Below, in pieces: positions 1 to 7,347 of a stretch of 64,000 nucleotides of DNA. The stretch comes from CAVQZA01 sp963724805 (GTDB lineage Bacteria > Actinomycetota > Thermoleophilia > Gaiellales > Gaiellaceae): NCBI GenBank assembly GCA_963724805.1, contig CAVRWA010000011.1:186001-250000 (forward strand), in the 5' to 3' direction. The notes beneath the pieces were generated by a model. That model searched no databases, was not told the origin of the DNA, and worked only from the letters and a program-made list of their open reading frames with translations. Position numbers and translations under genes: made by a program. Within the stretch, counting starts at the first letter, position 1; each line of letters begins with the position of its first letter.

Positions 1-128
1 GACCCCGTGTAACGGTCCGGCAGCGGGGCTTGGCTCGTCCATTCCTTCCCCGTAGACTCGCCTGCGAGCGAACGATCCTCGCCGGTTCCGGCGGGGCTCC
101 GCAGGCAACGAACGGAGGAGGGGGAGGA

Positions 129-1988
129 ATGCGCAGGTTGTCCTACGTACTCGCGGTGCTCGGACTGCTGCTGGCGATTTCGGCGCCGGCGGCGTCGGCG
201 TCGGGCCCGCGGCCGAAGAAGGACAAGGACACGCACGTCCAGTTGCTCGCGATCAACGACTTCCACGGGCATCTGCAGGCGAACACGCCCGGGACGATCA
301 CCTACTGCTGCGAGCTCGACACGAACCCGGCGGTGAACAAACAGGTCGCCGTGCGGCGCAACGCCGGAGGGATCGAGTACCTCGGGACGCTCGTCAAGCA
401 GCTGCGCGAGCACAACTCGAACACGATCACCGTCGGCGCCGGAGACCTGATCGGCGCGAGCCCGCTGATCTCGGGGCTGTTCCACGACGAGCCGGCGATC
501 CAGGCGATGAACGCCCTCGGCCTGGAGGTCACGGGCGTCGGCAACCACGAGTTCGACGAGGGATTGAAGGAGCTCTACCGCATGCAGTACGGCGGTTGCG
601 TGGCGGCCGATCCGACCACGTGCGCGGGAGGGCGGTTCGGCGGTGCCTTGTTCCGCTACCTCGCGGCGAACGTCTTCCTCGCCGGCACGCACCACACGAT
701 CTTTCCCCCGTACAAGATCGAGAGGGTCGACAACGCGAAGATCGCGTTCATCGGTCTCACGCTCGAGGGGACGCCTCTGGTCGTGACGCCGACGGCCGTG
801 GAGGGCCTCGAGTTCCGTCCCGAGGTGGAGACCGTGAACGCACTCGTCTCGAAGCTGCGTGAGCACGAGGGCGTGCGGGCATTCGTGGTGCTCCTGCACC
901 AGGGCGGCCAGCAGAACCCGCCGTTTTCGAACGCCGGCACGTACCCGGCCTTCCCGGCGGGCTTCGCCGACGTCAACGGATGCGACCATCCGAGTGGGGA
1001 CATCGCGCCGATCGTCGAGGCGCTCGACCCGCGGGTCGACGTCGTCATCTCGGCGCACACGCACCAGCCCTACGTCTGCCCCGACTTCGGCAACACGCAC
1101 ATCCTGCTCACGAGCGCGTCGTCCTTCGGGCGGCTCGTGACCGGGATCGACCTGACGATCGACCACCAGACCAAGGACGTCACGTCGAAGACCGCGACGA
1201 ACTACGTCGTCAAGCAGACGGCGGGGCCGTTCGACTCGTCGATCGGCTCGACGAACCCCCTTGGCGCCCCGGTCGCCAAGGATCCTGTCGAGTCGAAGAT
1301 CCTGGCGAAGTGGGACGCGCTCTCGGCGCCCCTCTCCAACCAGGTGGTCGGCCACATCACGGCAGATCTGCTCTCGTCCCGCGATCCCGGCGGCGTGAAC
1401 CTCGCCGGGGAGCAGCCGATCGGCGAGACGATCGCCGACGCGCAGCTCGCCGCGACCGCGCCGACCGACTTCGGGGCGGCAGTCGTCGCCTTCATGAACC
1501 CGGGCGGCATCCGCGCGTCGTTGAAGTACGCACCGGGCACCGGCGAGACCCGGCTGCCGGGCGAGGTCACCTACGGCAATGCCTTCGCGGTGCAGCCGTT
1601 CGCGAACGTGATGCAGGTGAAGACGCTGACGGGCCTGCAGATCACGCGGCTGCTCGAGCAGCAGTGGTCGGGCACTAACGCCGGCACGAACATGAAGATC
1701 CTGCAGGTCTCGAACGGCTTCACCTACTCCTACAACCTCGCGGCGGCGACCGTCGACAAGGTCGTGCCGGGCTCGGTGAAGCTGAACGGGGTCGTGATCG
1801 ACCCGCTCGCGTCCTACCGCGTCGCGATGAACAACTTCCTCGGCGCCGGCGGCGACGGCTTCTCCGTCTTCACGGAGGGGACGGACACCCTCGGCGGCGA
1901 GGTGGACCTGGACGCGTTCGTCCAGTACCTCCAGGCGAACGATCCCGTGCCGACGCCGCCGATGAACCGCATCACGAAGATCGGCTAG
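129..1988 (+). CDS. Secreted 5'-nucleotidase / 2',3'-cyclic phosphodiesterase family metallophosphatase
   Basis: Secreted enzyme expected to hydrolyse nucleotides to nucleosides and phosphate outside the membrane. I start it at ATG 129 (619 aa) because a purine-rich Shine-Dalgarno sequence (GGGGGAGG) lies just before and a signal peptide follows (residues 1-25, hydrophobic core LGLLLAISAP). The calcineurin-like metal-binding motifs are present in order: NDFHGH at 43-48, GAGDLIGASP near 103, GNHEFD at 138-143, a VLLHQ motif near 254 and AHTH at 309-312. The C-terminal substrate-binding domain has NPGGIR near 456 and FLGAGGDGF near 574. The length fits a two-domain 5'-nucleotidase. A possible -10 (TAGACT, 53-58) lies upstream. 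A strong hairpin follows the gene. The exact substrate cannot be read from the sequence. Confidence 0.93.
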   Translation: MRRLSYVLAVLGLLLAISAPAASASGPRPKKDKDTHVQLLAINDFHGHLQANTPGTITYCCELDTNPAVNKQVAVRRNAGGIEYLGTLVKQLREHNSNTITVGAGDLIGASPLISGLFHDEPAIQAMNALGLEVTGVGNHEFDEGLKELYRMQYGGCVAADPTTCAGGRFGGALFRYLAANVFLAGTHHTIFPPYKIERVDNAKIAFIGLTLEGTPLVVTPTAVEGLEFRPEVETVNALVSKLREHEGVRAFVVLLHQGGQQNPPFSNAGTYPAFPAGFADVNGCDHPSGDIAPIVEALDPRVDVVISAHTHQPYVCPDFGNTHILLTSASSFGRLVTGIDLTIDHQTKDVTSKTATNYVVKQTAGPFDSSIGSTNPLGAPVAKDPVESKILAKWDALSAPLSNQVVGHITADLLSSRDPGGVNLAGEQPIGETIADAQLAATAPTDFGAAVVAFMNPGGIRASLKYAPGTGETRLPGEVTYGNAFAVQPFANVMQVKTLTGLQITRLLEQQWSGTNAGTNMKILQVSNGFTYSYNLAAATVDKVVPGSVKLNGVVIDPLASYRVAMNNFLGAGGDGFSVFTEGTDTLGGEVDLDAFVQYLQANDPVPTPPMNRITKIG

Positions 1989-2004
1989 CCGAACCTCGAC
2001 CGTC

Positions 2005-2040
2005 CCGTCGTCCCGGGGGAACCGGCCCCCGGGACGACGG
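2005..2040 (+). terminator. Strong GC hairpin after the nucleotidase gene
   Basis: A perfect 15-bp inverted repeat (2005-2019 against 2026-2040, arm CCGTCGTCCCGGGGG) with a 6-base loop starts 16 bases after the stop codon. There is no run of T after it, so it is either a U-less actinobacterial-type terminator or an mRNA-stabilising hairpin. It separates the nucleotidase from rpsA. Confidence 0.7.
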
Positions 2041-2138
2041 ATGCCTGCAAACTCCGAGGACCCGCTCGTCGTCGTATGCCCACGAGAGACGATTCACGGG
2101 CGGAACCACGCCAACCAGAGCCGCCGGGTTCTCGTAGC

Positions 2139-2144
2139 TATACT
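2139..2144 (+). promoter_or_regulatory. Probable -10 box for rpsA
   Basis: TATACT lies 32 bases before the rpsA start in an otherwise GC-rich gap. It matches the sigma-70-type TANNNT consensus. No convincing -35 was seen. The remainder of the 1989-2176 gap holds the hairpin at 2005-2040 and nothing else I recognise. Confidence 0.45.
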
Positions 2145-2176
2145 GCGCTGCGCGTTCGCCTCAGGGCGAGCCGACT

Positions 2177-3625
2177 ATGCCGATGACCGAGACGATGACC
2201 GAAAACATCCCGACGACCGAGAACGCAATCGAAGAGGGCGTCTGGGTCATGGGCCCCGACGGGGAGCTCATCCCGGACTACGAGTCCACCTTCCCGACGA
2301 TCAACGAGGGCGAGGTCGTGCACGGCACCGTCGTCAGGGTCGACAAGGACGAGGTGCTCGTCGACATCGGCTACAAGTCGGAGGGTGTGATCCCGGTCTC
2401 CGAGCTCTCGATCCGGCGCTCGATCAACCCTGCCGACGAGGTCAACGTGGGCGACGAGATCGACGCGCTCGTGATGACGAAGGAGGACGCCGAGGGCCGG
2501 CTCATCCTCTCCAAGAAGCGCGCACGCTTCGAGCTCGCCTGGAAGGCGATCGAGGTCGCCGCCGAGTCGGGCGACCCCGTGATCGGCAAGGTGATCGAGG
2601 TCGTCAAGGGCGGACTGATCCTCGACCTCGGCGTGCGCGGCTTCCTGCCCGCCTCGCTGGTCGACATCCGCCGCGTCCAGGATCTCGACGAGTTCCTGGG
2701 CAAGGAGCTGCGCTGCAAGGTGATCGAGCTCAACCGCTCGCGCAACAACGTCGTGCTCTCGCGTCGCGCCGTCCTCGAGGACGAGCGCAAGGAGATGCGC
2801 CAGGCCATCCTCGACCGCCTCAACCCGGGCGACGTCGTCGAGGGCCAGATCTCGAACATCGTCGACTTCGGCGCCTTCGTCGACCTCGACGGGATGGACG
2901 GCCTGATCCACATCTCCGAGCTCTCGTGGAGCCACGTGAACCACCCCTCGGAGGTGCTCGAGATCGGCCAGACCGTCAAGGTCAAGGTGCTCGACATCGA
3001 CCGCGACCGCCAGCGCATCTCGCTCGGCCTCAAGCAGACCCAGACCGATCCCTGGCAGCAGGTGCTCGAGAGTTACCGCGAGGGCGACGTCGTCGAAGGC
3101 CGCGTCACGAAGGTCGTGACCTTCGGCGCGTTCGTAGAGATCCTCCCGGGCGTCGAGGGCCTCGTCCACATCTCCGAGCTCGCTGCCCACCACGTCGAGA
3201 ACCCACGCGAGGTCGTCTCTCAGGGGGACGCCGTCAACGTGCTGATCCTCGAGGTCGACGCGGAGCGCCGCCGGCTCTCGCTCTCGCTCAAGCGGGTCGA
3301 GGAGGGGACGGCGCCGCTGCCGCGGCCCGACGGCGCCGAGTCGGTTCACCGCACGCCGAAGCTCAACCTCTCCGAGGAGGTGTTCGCCGAGGACTCGCCG
3401 CCGCCGCTCGAGCTCGAGCCGGCCGAGGCCGACTTCGAGCAGGAGCTCGAGGCAGAGGCCGAGCCGGAGGCCGAGGTCGAGCAGGAGCTCGAGGTCGAGG
3501 CCGAGGCAGAGGCGGACGCCGAGCCGGAGCCGGAGCTCGAAGTCGAGGCGGTCTTCGAGGAGGCGGGCGAGCCCGTCGCCGAGAGCGCCGAGCACGCTGA
3601 GCCCGACGACGACACCGCCGCGTAG
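2177..3625 (+). CDS. rpsA: 30S ribosomal protein S1
   Basis: mRNA-binding protein of the small ribosomal subunit. The 482-aa product has four S1 (OB-fold) RNA-binding domains, at about residues 43-110, 130-200, 215-285 and 300-370. Each has the pattern G-x-V-x-x-(I/V)-x-x-F/G-A-F-V-(D/E)-(L/I) followed by GL(I/V)H(I/V)SEL; the third and fourth are the clearest. A low-complexity Glu/Ala tail fills residues 395-482 and ends in DDDTAA. Four domains plus an acidic tail is typical of actinobacterial S1, which is shorter than the six-domain E. coli protein. The start is the ATG at 2177; the second in-frame ATG seven codons on is a weaker alternative. coaE follows immediately, as in other actinobacteria. 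Confidence 0.96.
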   Translation: MPMTETMTENIPTTENAIEEGVWVMGPDGELIPDYESTFPTINEGEVVHGTVVRVDKDEVLVDIGYKSEGVIPVSELSIRRSINPADEVNVGDEIDALVMTKEDAEGRLILSKKRARFELAWKAIEVAAESGDPVIGKVIEVVKGGLILDLGVRGFLPASLVDIRRVQDLDEFLGKELRCKVIELNRSRNNVVLSRRAVLEDERKEMRQAILDRLNPGDVVEGQISNIVDFGAFVDLDGMDGLIHISELSWSHVNHPSEVLEIGQTVKVKVLDIDRDRQRISLGLKQTQTDPWQQVLESYREGDVVEGRVTKVVTFGAFVEILPGVEGLVHISELAAHHVENPREVVSQGDAVNVLILEVDAERRRLSLSLKRVEEGTAPLPRPDGAESVHRTPKLNLSEEVFAEDSPPPLELEPAEADFEQELEAEAEPEAEVEQELEVEAEAEADAEPEPELEVEAVFEEAGEPVAESAEHAEPDDDTAA

Positions 3626-3629
3626 ACCG

Positions 3630-4205
3630 GTCTCGGTCGCGATCACCGGCGGAATCGGCGCCGGCAAGAGCGAGGCACTGAAGGCGTTTGCGCTCCACGG
3701 CGCGGCCGTCGTCTCGAGCGACGACATCGTACATGCGCTGCTGCGCCAGGACGAGGCCGTACGCGCCGCACTCGTCGAGCGATTCGGCCCGCAGGTGATC
3801 GATGCCCACGGCGAGGTCGACCGCGCAACGATCGCCGAGACCGTCTTCAAGGACCGCGCCGCGCTCGAATGGCTCGAGGCGCTCCTCCATCCGCGAGTGA
3901 TCCAGGAGTACATGGCCTGGAGGGAGCAGCTCGCCGGGCGGGAGCATCCGCCCGCTCTCTCCGTGACCGAGGTGCCGCTCCTCTACGAGTCCGGCGGCGA
4001 GACGCGCTTCGACTACGTCGTCGTGGTCACTGCGCCGGCGGACCTGAGGAGCGAGCGGACGCACGTGCGCGAGGACGACCGCGAGCAGCGGTTGATCCCG
4101 GACGAGGAGAAAGTGGAGAGGGCGGACTTCGCCTACGTGAACGACGGAACGCTCGCGGAGCTCGACGCCTTCGTGGCCGACGTCGTCGCAAGACTGAGCC
4201 GGTGA
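3630..4205 (+). CDS. coaE: Dephospho-CoA kinase (no canonical start codon)
   Basis: Last step of coenzyme A synthesis: ATP-dependent phosphorylation of dephospho-CoA. The reading frame gives a P-loop (TGGIGAGKS) directly after the expected N-terminus, a VVSSDDIVH segment matching the conserved D(A/S)D region, HPRV and a VPLLYESGGE motif, all typical of CoaE. Length from 3630 is 191 aa, normal for the family. There is no in-frame ATG, GTG or TTG between the rpsA tail and the P-loop; the codon at the expected start is GTC (3630) and an in-frame CTG lies at 3597, inside rpsA. The first canonical start, GTG 3795, would delete the P-loop. The function is secure; the start is not. The stop overlaps the next gene (GTGA). 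Confidence 0.85.
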   Translation, partial: VSVAITGGIGAGKSEALKAFALHGAAVVSSDDIVHALLRQDEAVRAALVERFGPQVIDAHGEVDRATIAETVFKDRAALEWLEALLHPRVIQEYMAWREQLAGREHPPALSVTEVPLLYESGGETRFDYVVVVTAPADLRSERTHVREDDREQRLIPDEEKVERADFAYVNDGTLAELDAFVADVVARLSR

Positions 4206-4777
4206 AGAAGCTCGCGGCGCTTCTCGTCGTCGTCGCCGGCCTCGCGCTCGGCGCGCTCTTCGTCGTCCGCAGCGAGCCGCCGTGGTTCGAGCGCATCCGC
4301 TACCCGCTCCGCTACCAGGCGATCGTGCGCGGGCATGCTCACAACTACCGGCTCGAGCCGGCTCTGCTGGCCGCCGTGATCTACCAGGAGAGCAAGTTCG
4401 ACGCGAACGCGCGCTCGAGCTCCGGGGCGATCGGGCTGATGCAGCTGCTGCCCGCGACGGCCGAGGGGATCGCGCTCCACACCGGCGGGTCGAAGTTCCG
4501 CATCGGCGACCTCGACGACCCCGAGATCAACGTCCGCTACGGCTCGTGGTACCTGCGCCACCTGCTCGACAAGTACGGGAACGAGGAGCTGGCGCTTGCC
4601 GCATACAACGCAGGCCAGCACAACGTCGACACCTGGCGCGCGCAGGGCAAGGGGATCCAGTTCAGCCGAGACCAGGCATTACGTGAATCGTGTCGAGCAC
4701 CTGAAAAAGGTCTATCGGGAGGCGTACGCACAGGCTCTCGGGTACTGACAGCAAAGCGACACTTGACAGACATCTAA
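4202..4777 (+). CDS. Membrane-anchored lytic transglycosylase, SLT domain, C-terminus frameshifted
   Basis: Peptidoglycan-cleaving lytic transglycosylase of the MltE/Slt family. GTG start at 4202 overlaps the coaE stop. An N-terminal hydrophobic segment (residues 3-22) anchors or exports it. The catalytic Glu is E63 in YQESKFDANARSSSGAIGLMQ, followed by LLPATA and the AAYNAG motif. The frame as read ends with an unlikely tail (RAPEKGLSGGVRTGS and so on) at 4777. In another frame, from 4668 to the TGA at 4746-4748, the expected family C-terminus appears (ETRHYVNRVEHLKKVYREAY, then AQALGY). One surplus base between 4661 and 4668 explains this. The gene is probably 4202-4748 in its intact form. 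Confidence 0.85.
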   Translation: MKKLAALLVVVAGLALGALFVVRSEPPWFERIRYPLRYQAIVRGHAHNYRLEPALLAAVIYQESKFDANARSSSGAIGLMQLLPATAEGIALHTGGSKFRIGDLDDPEINVRYGSWYLRHLLDKYGNEELALAAYNAGQHNVDTWRAQGKGIQFSRDQALRESCRAPEKGLSGGVRTGSRVLTAKRHLTDI

Positions 4778-4790
4778 ATGATGTCATAAT
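4763..4790 (+). promoter_or_regulatory. Near-consensus sigma-70 promoter of the RHH operon
   Basis: TTGACA at 4763-4768 and CATAAT at 4785-4790 with a 16-bp spacer form the best promoter in the window. The predicted start of transcription (about 4797-4800) falls on the ATG at 4800, so the transcript would be leaderless. The -10 lies inside the palindromic operator. Confidence 0.7.
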
Positions 4791-4797
4791 GACATCA
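4769..4797 (+). promoter_or_regulatory. Probable operator: 19-bp palindrome with an extra half-site
   Basis: TGATGTCAT-A-ATGACATCA (4779-4797) is a perfect inverted repeat covering the -10 box. A third half-site GACATC lies at 4769-4774. The three GACATC/GATGTC hexamers start at 4769, 4780 and 4791, exactly 11 bp apart, so they face the same side of the helix. This is the layout expected for cooperative binding of ribbon-helix-helix dimers, and the first gene downstream encodes one. Confidence 0.7.
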
Positions 4798-4799
4798 CG

Positions 4800-5249
4800 A
4801 TGCGAGTCCAGATCTATGTCGAAGCGCTGAAGGACGACCTCTCCGCCGCGGCCGCCGCGGGCGACGAGCAGGTGGCGAACGCCGCCGTCAGGCTCGTCGC
4901 GGTGCTCGAGCCGGCTCTCAGGCTCCGCCTGCTCGACCTGCTCGGCGAGGCGGCGCGGGAGCTCGGCGACGCGCTCCCCGACGGCCGCGTCGAGTTGCGG
5001 CTCGCGGGGTCCGACCCCGAGCTCGTGTACGTCGAGGACGCACCGAGCGCCGCCCCACCTGTCGCCGACGATGCGTTCAGCGCCAGGATCACCCTTCGCC
5101 TGCCCGACGGCCTCAAGGCCGGGATCGAGGCCGCCGCCGCCCGCGAGGGCGTCTCGGCTAACTCCTGGATCGTGAGCGCCCTCGGCCGGGCCGTCGAGCC
5201 CCGCCGCGGCAAGGTGGGGAACCGCCTGACCGGCTTCGGCCAGAGCTGA
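4800..5249 (+). CDS. Ribbon-helix-helix (HicB/Arc-like) protein, likely autorepressor
   Basis: 149-aa protein. Residues 1-75 form a helical, Ala/Leu-rich region that I do not recognise. Residues about 95-132 (ARITLRLPDGLK, then IEAAAAREGVSANSWIVSAL) match the ribbon-helix-helix fold found in HicB and Arc-type antitoxins and repressors: a short beta strand, helix A, then helix B with the conserved N-x-(W/F)-I. The promoter and operator sit immediately before its ATG, which argues for negative autoregulation. No toxin gene is next to it; instead a 48-aa ORF and a beta-repeat protein follow in the same operon. It could therefore be a local transcription factor rather than an antitoxin. Confidence 0.75.
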   Translation: MRVQIYVEALKDDLSAAAAAGDEQVANAAVRLVAVLEPALRLRLLDLLGEAARELGDALPDGRVELRLAGSDPELVYVEDAPSAAPPVADDAFSARITLRLPDGLKAGIEAAAAREGVSANSWIVSALGRAVEPRRGKVGNRLTGFGQS

Positions 5250-5260
5250 AAGGAGCACCA

Positions 5261-5407
5261 ATGCAACTCGCCCGTTTTCCGTTCACGATCGTCGAGCTTC
5301 CCGCCACGGACGTGTTCGAGTCCGGCCGTGTCGACGAGCGCCCGACCACGCGTCCCGCCAAGGGCGGCTTCCGCAAGGTGCGCGGGCCGCGGAAGGACAA
5401 CTCATGA
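5261..5407 (+). CDS. Small 48-aa hypothetical protein
   Basis: A short ORF (ATG 5261, TGA 5405-5407) between the RHH gene and the DUF4097-like gene. It has a good Shine-Dalgarno sequence (AGGAG, 5251-5255) six bases before the ATG, and its stop overlaps the next start as ATGA, so it is well placed for translational coupling. The product begins MQLARFPFTIVELPATDVFE and ends in a basic tail (KGGFRKVRGPRKDN). No known domain is recognised. The context supports a real gene more than the composition does. Confidence 0.65.
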   Translation: MQLARFPFTIVELPATDVFESGRVDERPTTRPAKGGFRKVRGPRKDNS

Positions 5408-6213
5408 CCACCTTCGAGACACCGGGGCCGCTGGAGCTCGAGCTCGTGGTTCCCGCCGGGGACGTAGAGCTCGAGGCCGTGGAGACCACCACGACGGAGG
5501 TCGTCCTCGAGCCGCTCGACGACAACGACGCGACGCTCGCTCTGATCGAGCGCAGCAAGATCGAGCTGCGCCCGCGCGGTGAGGGCCACGAGCTCGTCGT
5601 CGAGGTGCCCTCGGAGCGCGGCTTCGGGATCCGCTTCGGCCGGACGCCGCAGGTGCGGCTCCGCGTCCGCTGCCCGGAGGGCGCGAAGGTCTCCGTGCAC
5701 ACGCGTTCCGCCGACGTCGAGGCGCGCGGGCGCTTCGGGCCCGCGAAGGTGCAGACCGTCTCCGGCGATGTCCGGTGGGAGGACGTCGACGGCGACGCCT
5801 CGCTCAACTCGACGAGCGGCGACCTCCGCGTCGGCTCGGTCACGGGACAGCTCACCGTGAAGACCGTCTCCGGCGACGCCGAGGTCGGCAAGGTCGGAGG
5901 GAAGCTCACGGCCGACGCGGTCTCGGGCGACATCAGCGTCGACGACGCCGCGGGCGCCGTCAAGTCGAAGTCCGTTTCCGGAGACCAGCACGTCACCGTC
6001 ACGGCGGGCGACGTCACGCTCGAGTCCGTCTCCGGTGACCTGATCGCCCGGGTTCGGGCCGGCTCTCGTGTGTTCGTCGACGCGAGCGCCCTCTCGGGTG
6101 ACGTCTCCTCGGAGCTCGAGCTCTCCGGCGACGCCGCATCAAGCGGAGAGGGCCCGCTGGTCGAGATCCGGGCCCGTTCCGTGAGCGGCGACGTCCGCAT
6201 CGCCCGCGCCTGA
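5404..6213 (+). CDS. DUF4097-type beta-strand repeat protein
   Basis: 269-aa protein with no signal peptide or membrane segment. From about residue 95 it is built of short repeats around the motif (V/S)SGD(V/L/I/A): I count nine SGD units, for example TVSGDVRW, STSGDLRV, SVSGDLIA and SVSGDVRI. This is the signature of the DUF4097 family, which is predicted to fold as a right-handed beta-helix-like stack. The molecular role of the family is not established. It is the last gene of the RHH operon (ATGA overlap with the 48-aa ORF), so it is probably the main target of the RHH regulator. It converges with the esterase gene, with two bases between the stops. Confidence 0.8.
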   Translation: MTTFETPGPLELELVVPAGDVELEAVETTTTEVVLEPLDDNDATLALIERSKIELRPRGEGHELVVEVPSERGFGIRFGRTPQVRLRVRCPEGAKVSVHTRSADVEARGRFGPAKVQTVSGDVRWEDVDGDASLNSTSGDLRVGSVTGQLTVKTVSGDAEVGKVGGKLTADAVSGDISVDDAAGAVKSKSVSGDQHVTVTAGDVTLESVSGDLIARVRAGSRVFVDASALSGDVSSELELSGDAASSGEGPLVEIRARSVSGDVRIARA

Positions 6214-6215
6214 GC

Positions 6216-7247
6216 TCAGGGCTGCATCGGCGTGTTCTCGACGTCGGACGGAACCGTCTGCGCGGGCAGCAGGCCGAACCCGGCGAGCGCGATCGGCAGC
6301 AGCTCGGTCGACCGCATCTCGTGAGAGTGCCTCCAGCTCCCGACGTACTCGGAGATCGGGGCATGCGGGTTCAGGCGGCGGAGCATTTCGAAGAGCGCTC
6401 CGGACTGGCTGGCCTGGTTGGTGACGATCTTGTCCTTGCGGCTCCACCAGATCTGGAGCTTCACACCCGAAAAGGCGATCGCCGTCGCGTTTGCCTCCGG
6501 GTTCCGGGCGGCCCAGGCCTGCGGATTCTTCGCCGGCGTCGAGCCGACCTCGCGGACGAGCATCTCCTGGAGCAGGACTCCGTACGGCTTCCCGAAGGTC
6601 TGCACGCAGCGCTTGTCACACGGCATGCCGGGCATCTGCTTGTAGCGGAGGGTGAGGTCGGCGACGGAGTCCATCGCGGCGGCCCCGGCGAGCAGGTGCG
6701 GATGGCGGGCGACGAGCATCAGGGTCTCCTGGCCTCCCATGCTGCTTCCGAGGACGTAGATGCGCTTGCGATCGATCCGGAGCCAGGGGAGCGCCTTCGT
6801 CACGAACGCGGGCATCTTCGCGAGGTCGTCGATCTGGCCGGGATATGCAAACGAGTAACGGGCGGTGTGGAGACCCATCCCGTCGGGGTTGACGACTGCG
6901 AAGCCGCCGACTGCGGGGAGGTTGCCCCAGTAGCCGGCGTTGACGAGGCCGTTGCCGCCGCGCCCGTGCGGAGAGATGACGAGCGGCAGTTCCGGGTTGT
7001 GTCCCGGGCCGTACGAGGCGGGCAGGATCACATAGGCCGGGCGGGAGACGCCGTTGTTCGCGGTGTAGTGGATCTTCCAGATCTTGACCTTGGCGGCGCT
7101 CTGGGTCGCAGGCGGCGACGTCGTGGCGGCCGTGACGGAGGCTGTCCGGACGGCCGTGACGGAGGCTGCGAGGACGATGACGAGGGCAGCGAGGCCGAGG
7201 CGGCAGGCGGCGCTGCGGGGGTTGAGATGTGTGGTGATCGTGGTCAT
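6216..7247 (-). CDS. Secreted alpha/beta hydrolase (esterase / PHB-depolymerase-like)
   Basis: 343-aa serine hydrolase. I use the ATG at 7247 because it is followed by an export signal (basic start, then LGLAALVIVLAASVTAV) and a Thr/Ala-rich linker; longer reading frames upstream run into the divergent gene's promoter. The nucleophile elbow is LGSSMGGQE, an oxyanion-type segment ISPHGRGGNG lies earlier, and the likely catalytic His is in SWRHSHEM near the C-terminus. The Asp is probably in the WWSRKDKIV segment. The pattern resembles feruloyl-esterase and PHB-depolymerase-like prolyl-oligopeptidase-fold enzymes. The substrate is unknown. It is divergent from the BTAD-SIR2 gene. Confidence 0.8.
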   Translation of the reverse strand: MTTITTHLNPRSAACRLGLAALVIVLAASVTAVRTASVTAATTSPPATQSAAKVKIWKIHYTANNGVSRPAYVILPASYGPGHNPELPLVISPHGRGGNGLVNAGYWGNLPAVGGFAVVNPDGMGLHTARYSFAYPGQIDDLAKMPAFVTKALPWLRIDRKRIYVLGSSMGGQETLMLVARHPHLLAGAAAMDSVADLTLRYKQMPGMPCDKRCVQTFGKPYGVLLQEMLVREVGSTPAKNPQAWAARNPEANATAIAFSGVKLQIWWSRKDKIVTNQASQSGALFEMLRRLNPHAPISEYVGSWRHSHEMRSTELLPIALAGFGLLPAQTVPSDVENTPMQP

Positions 7248-7347
7248 GGACCCACGGTCGATCCGGGTCCAAACCGCCTCCTCACCGCCCACCAACGGCT
7301 CGCTAACGGCCCTCCGCTGCCAGGAGTAAGCTCCGTGCAGAGAGGCA

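Noticed and set aside
3795..4205. A shorter coaE starting at GTG 3795
   Set aside because: This would remove the P-loop and the substrate-binding Asp region, leaving no functional kinase.
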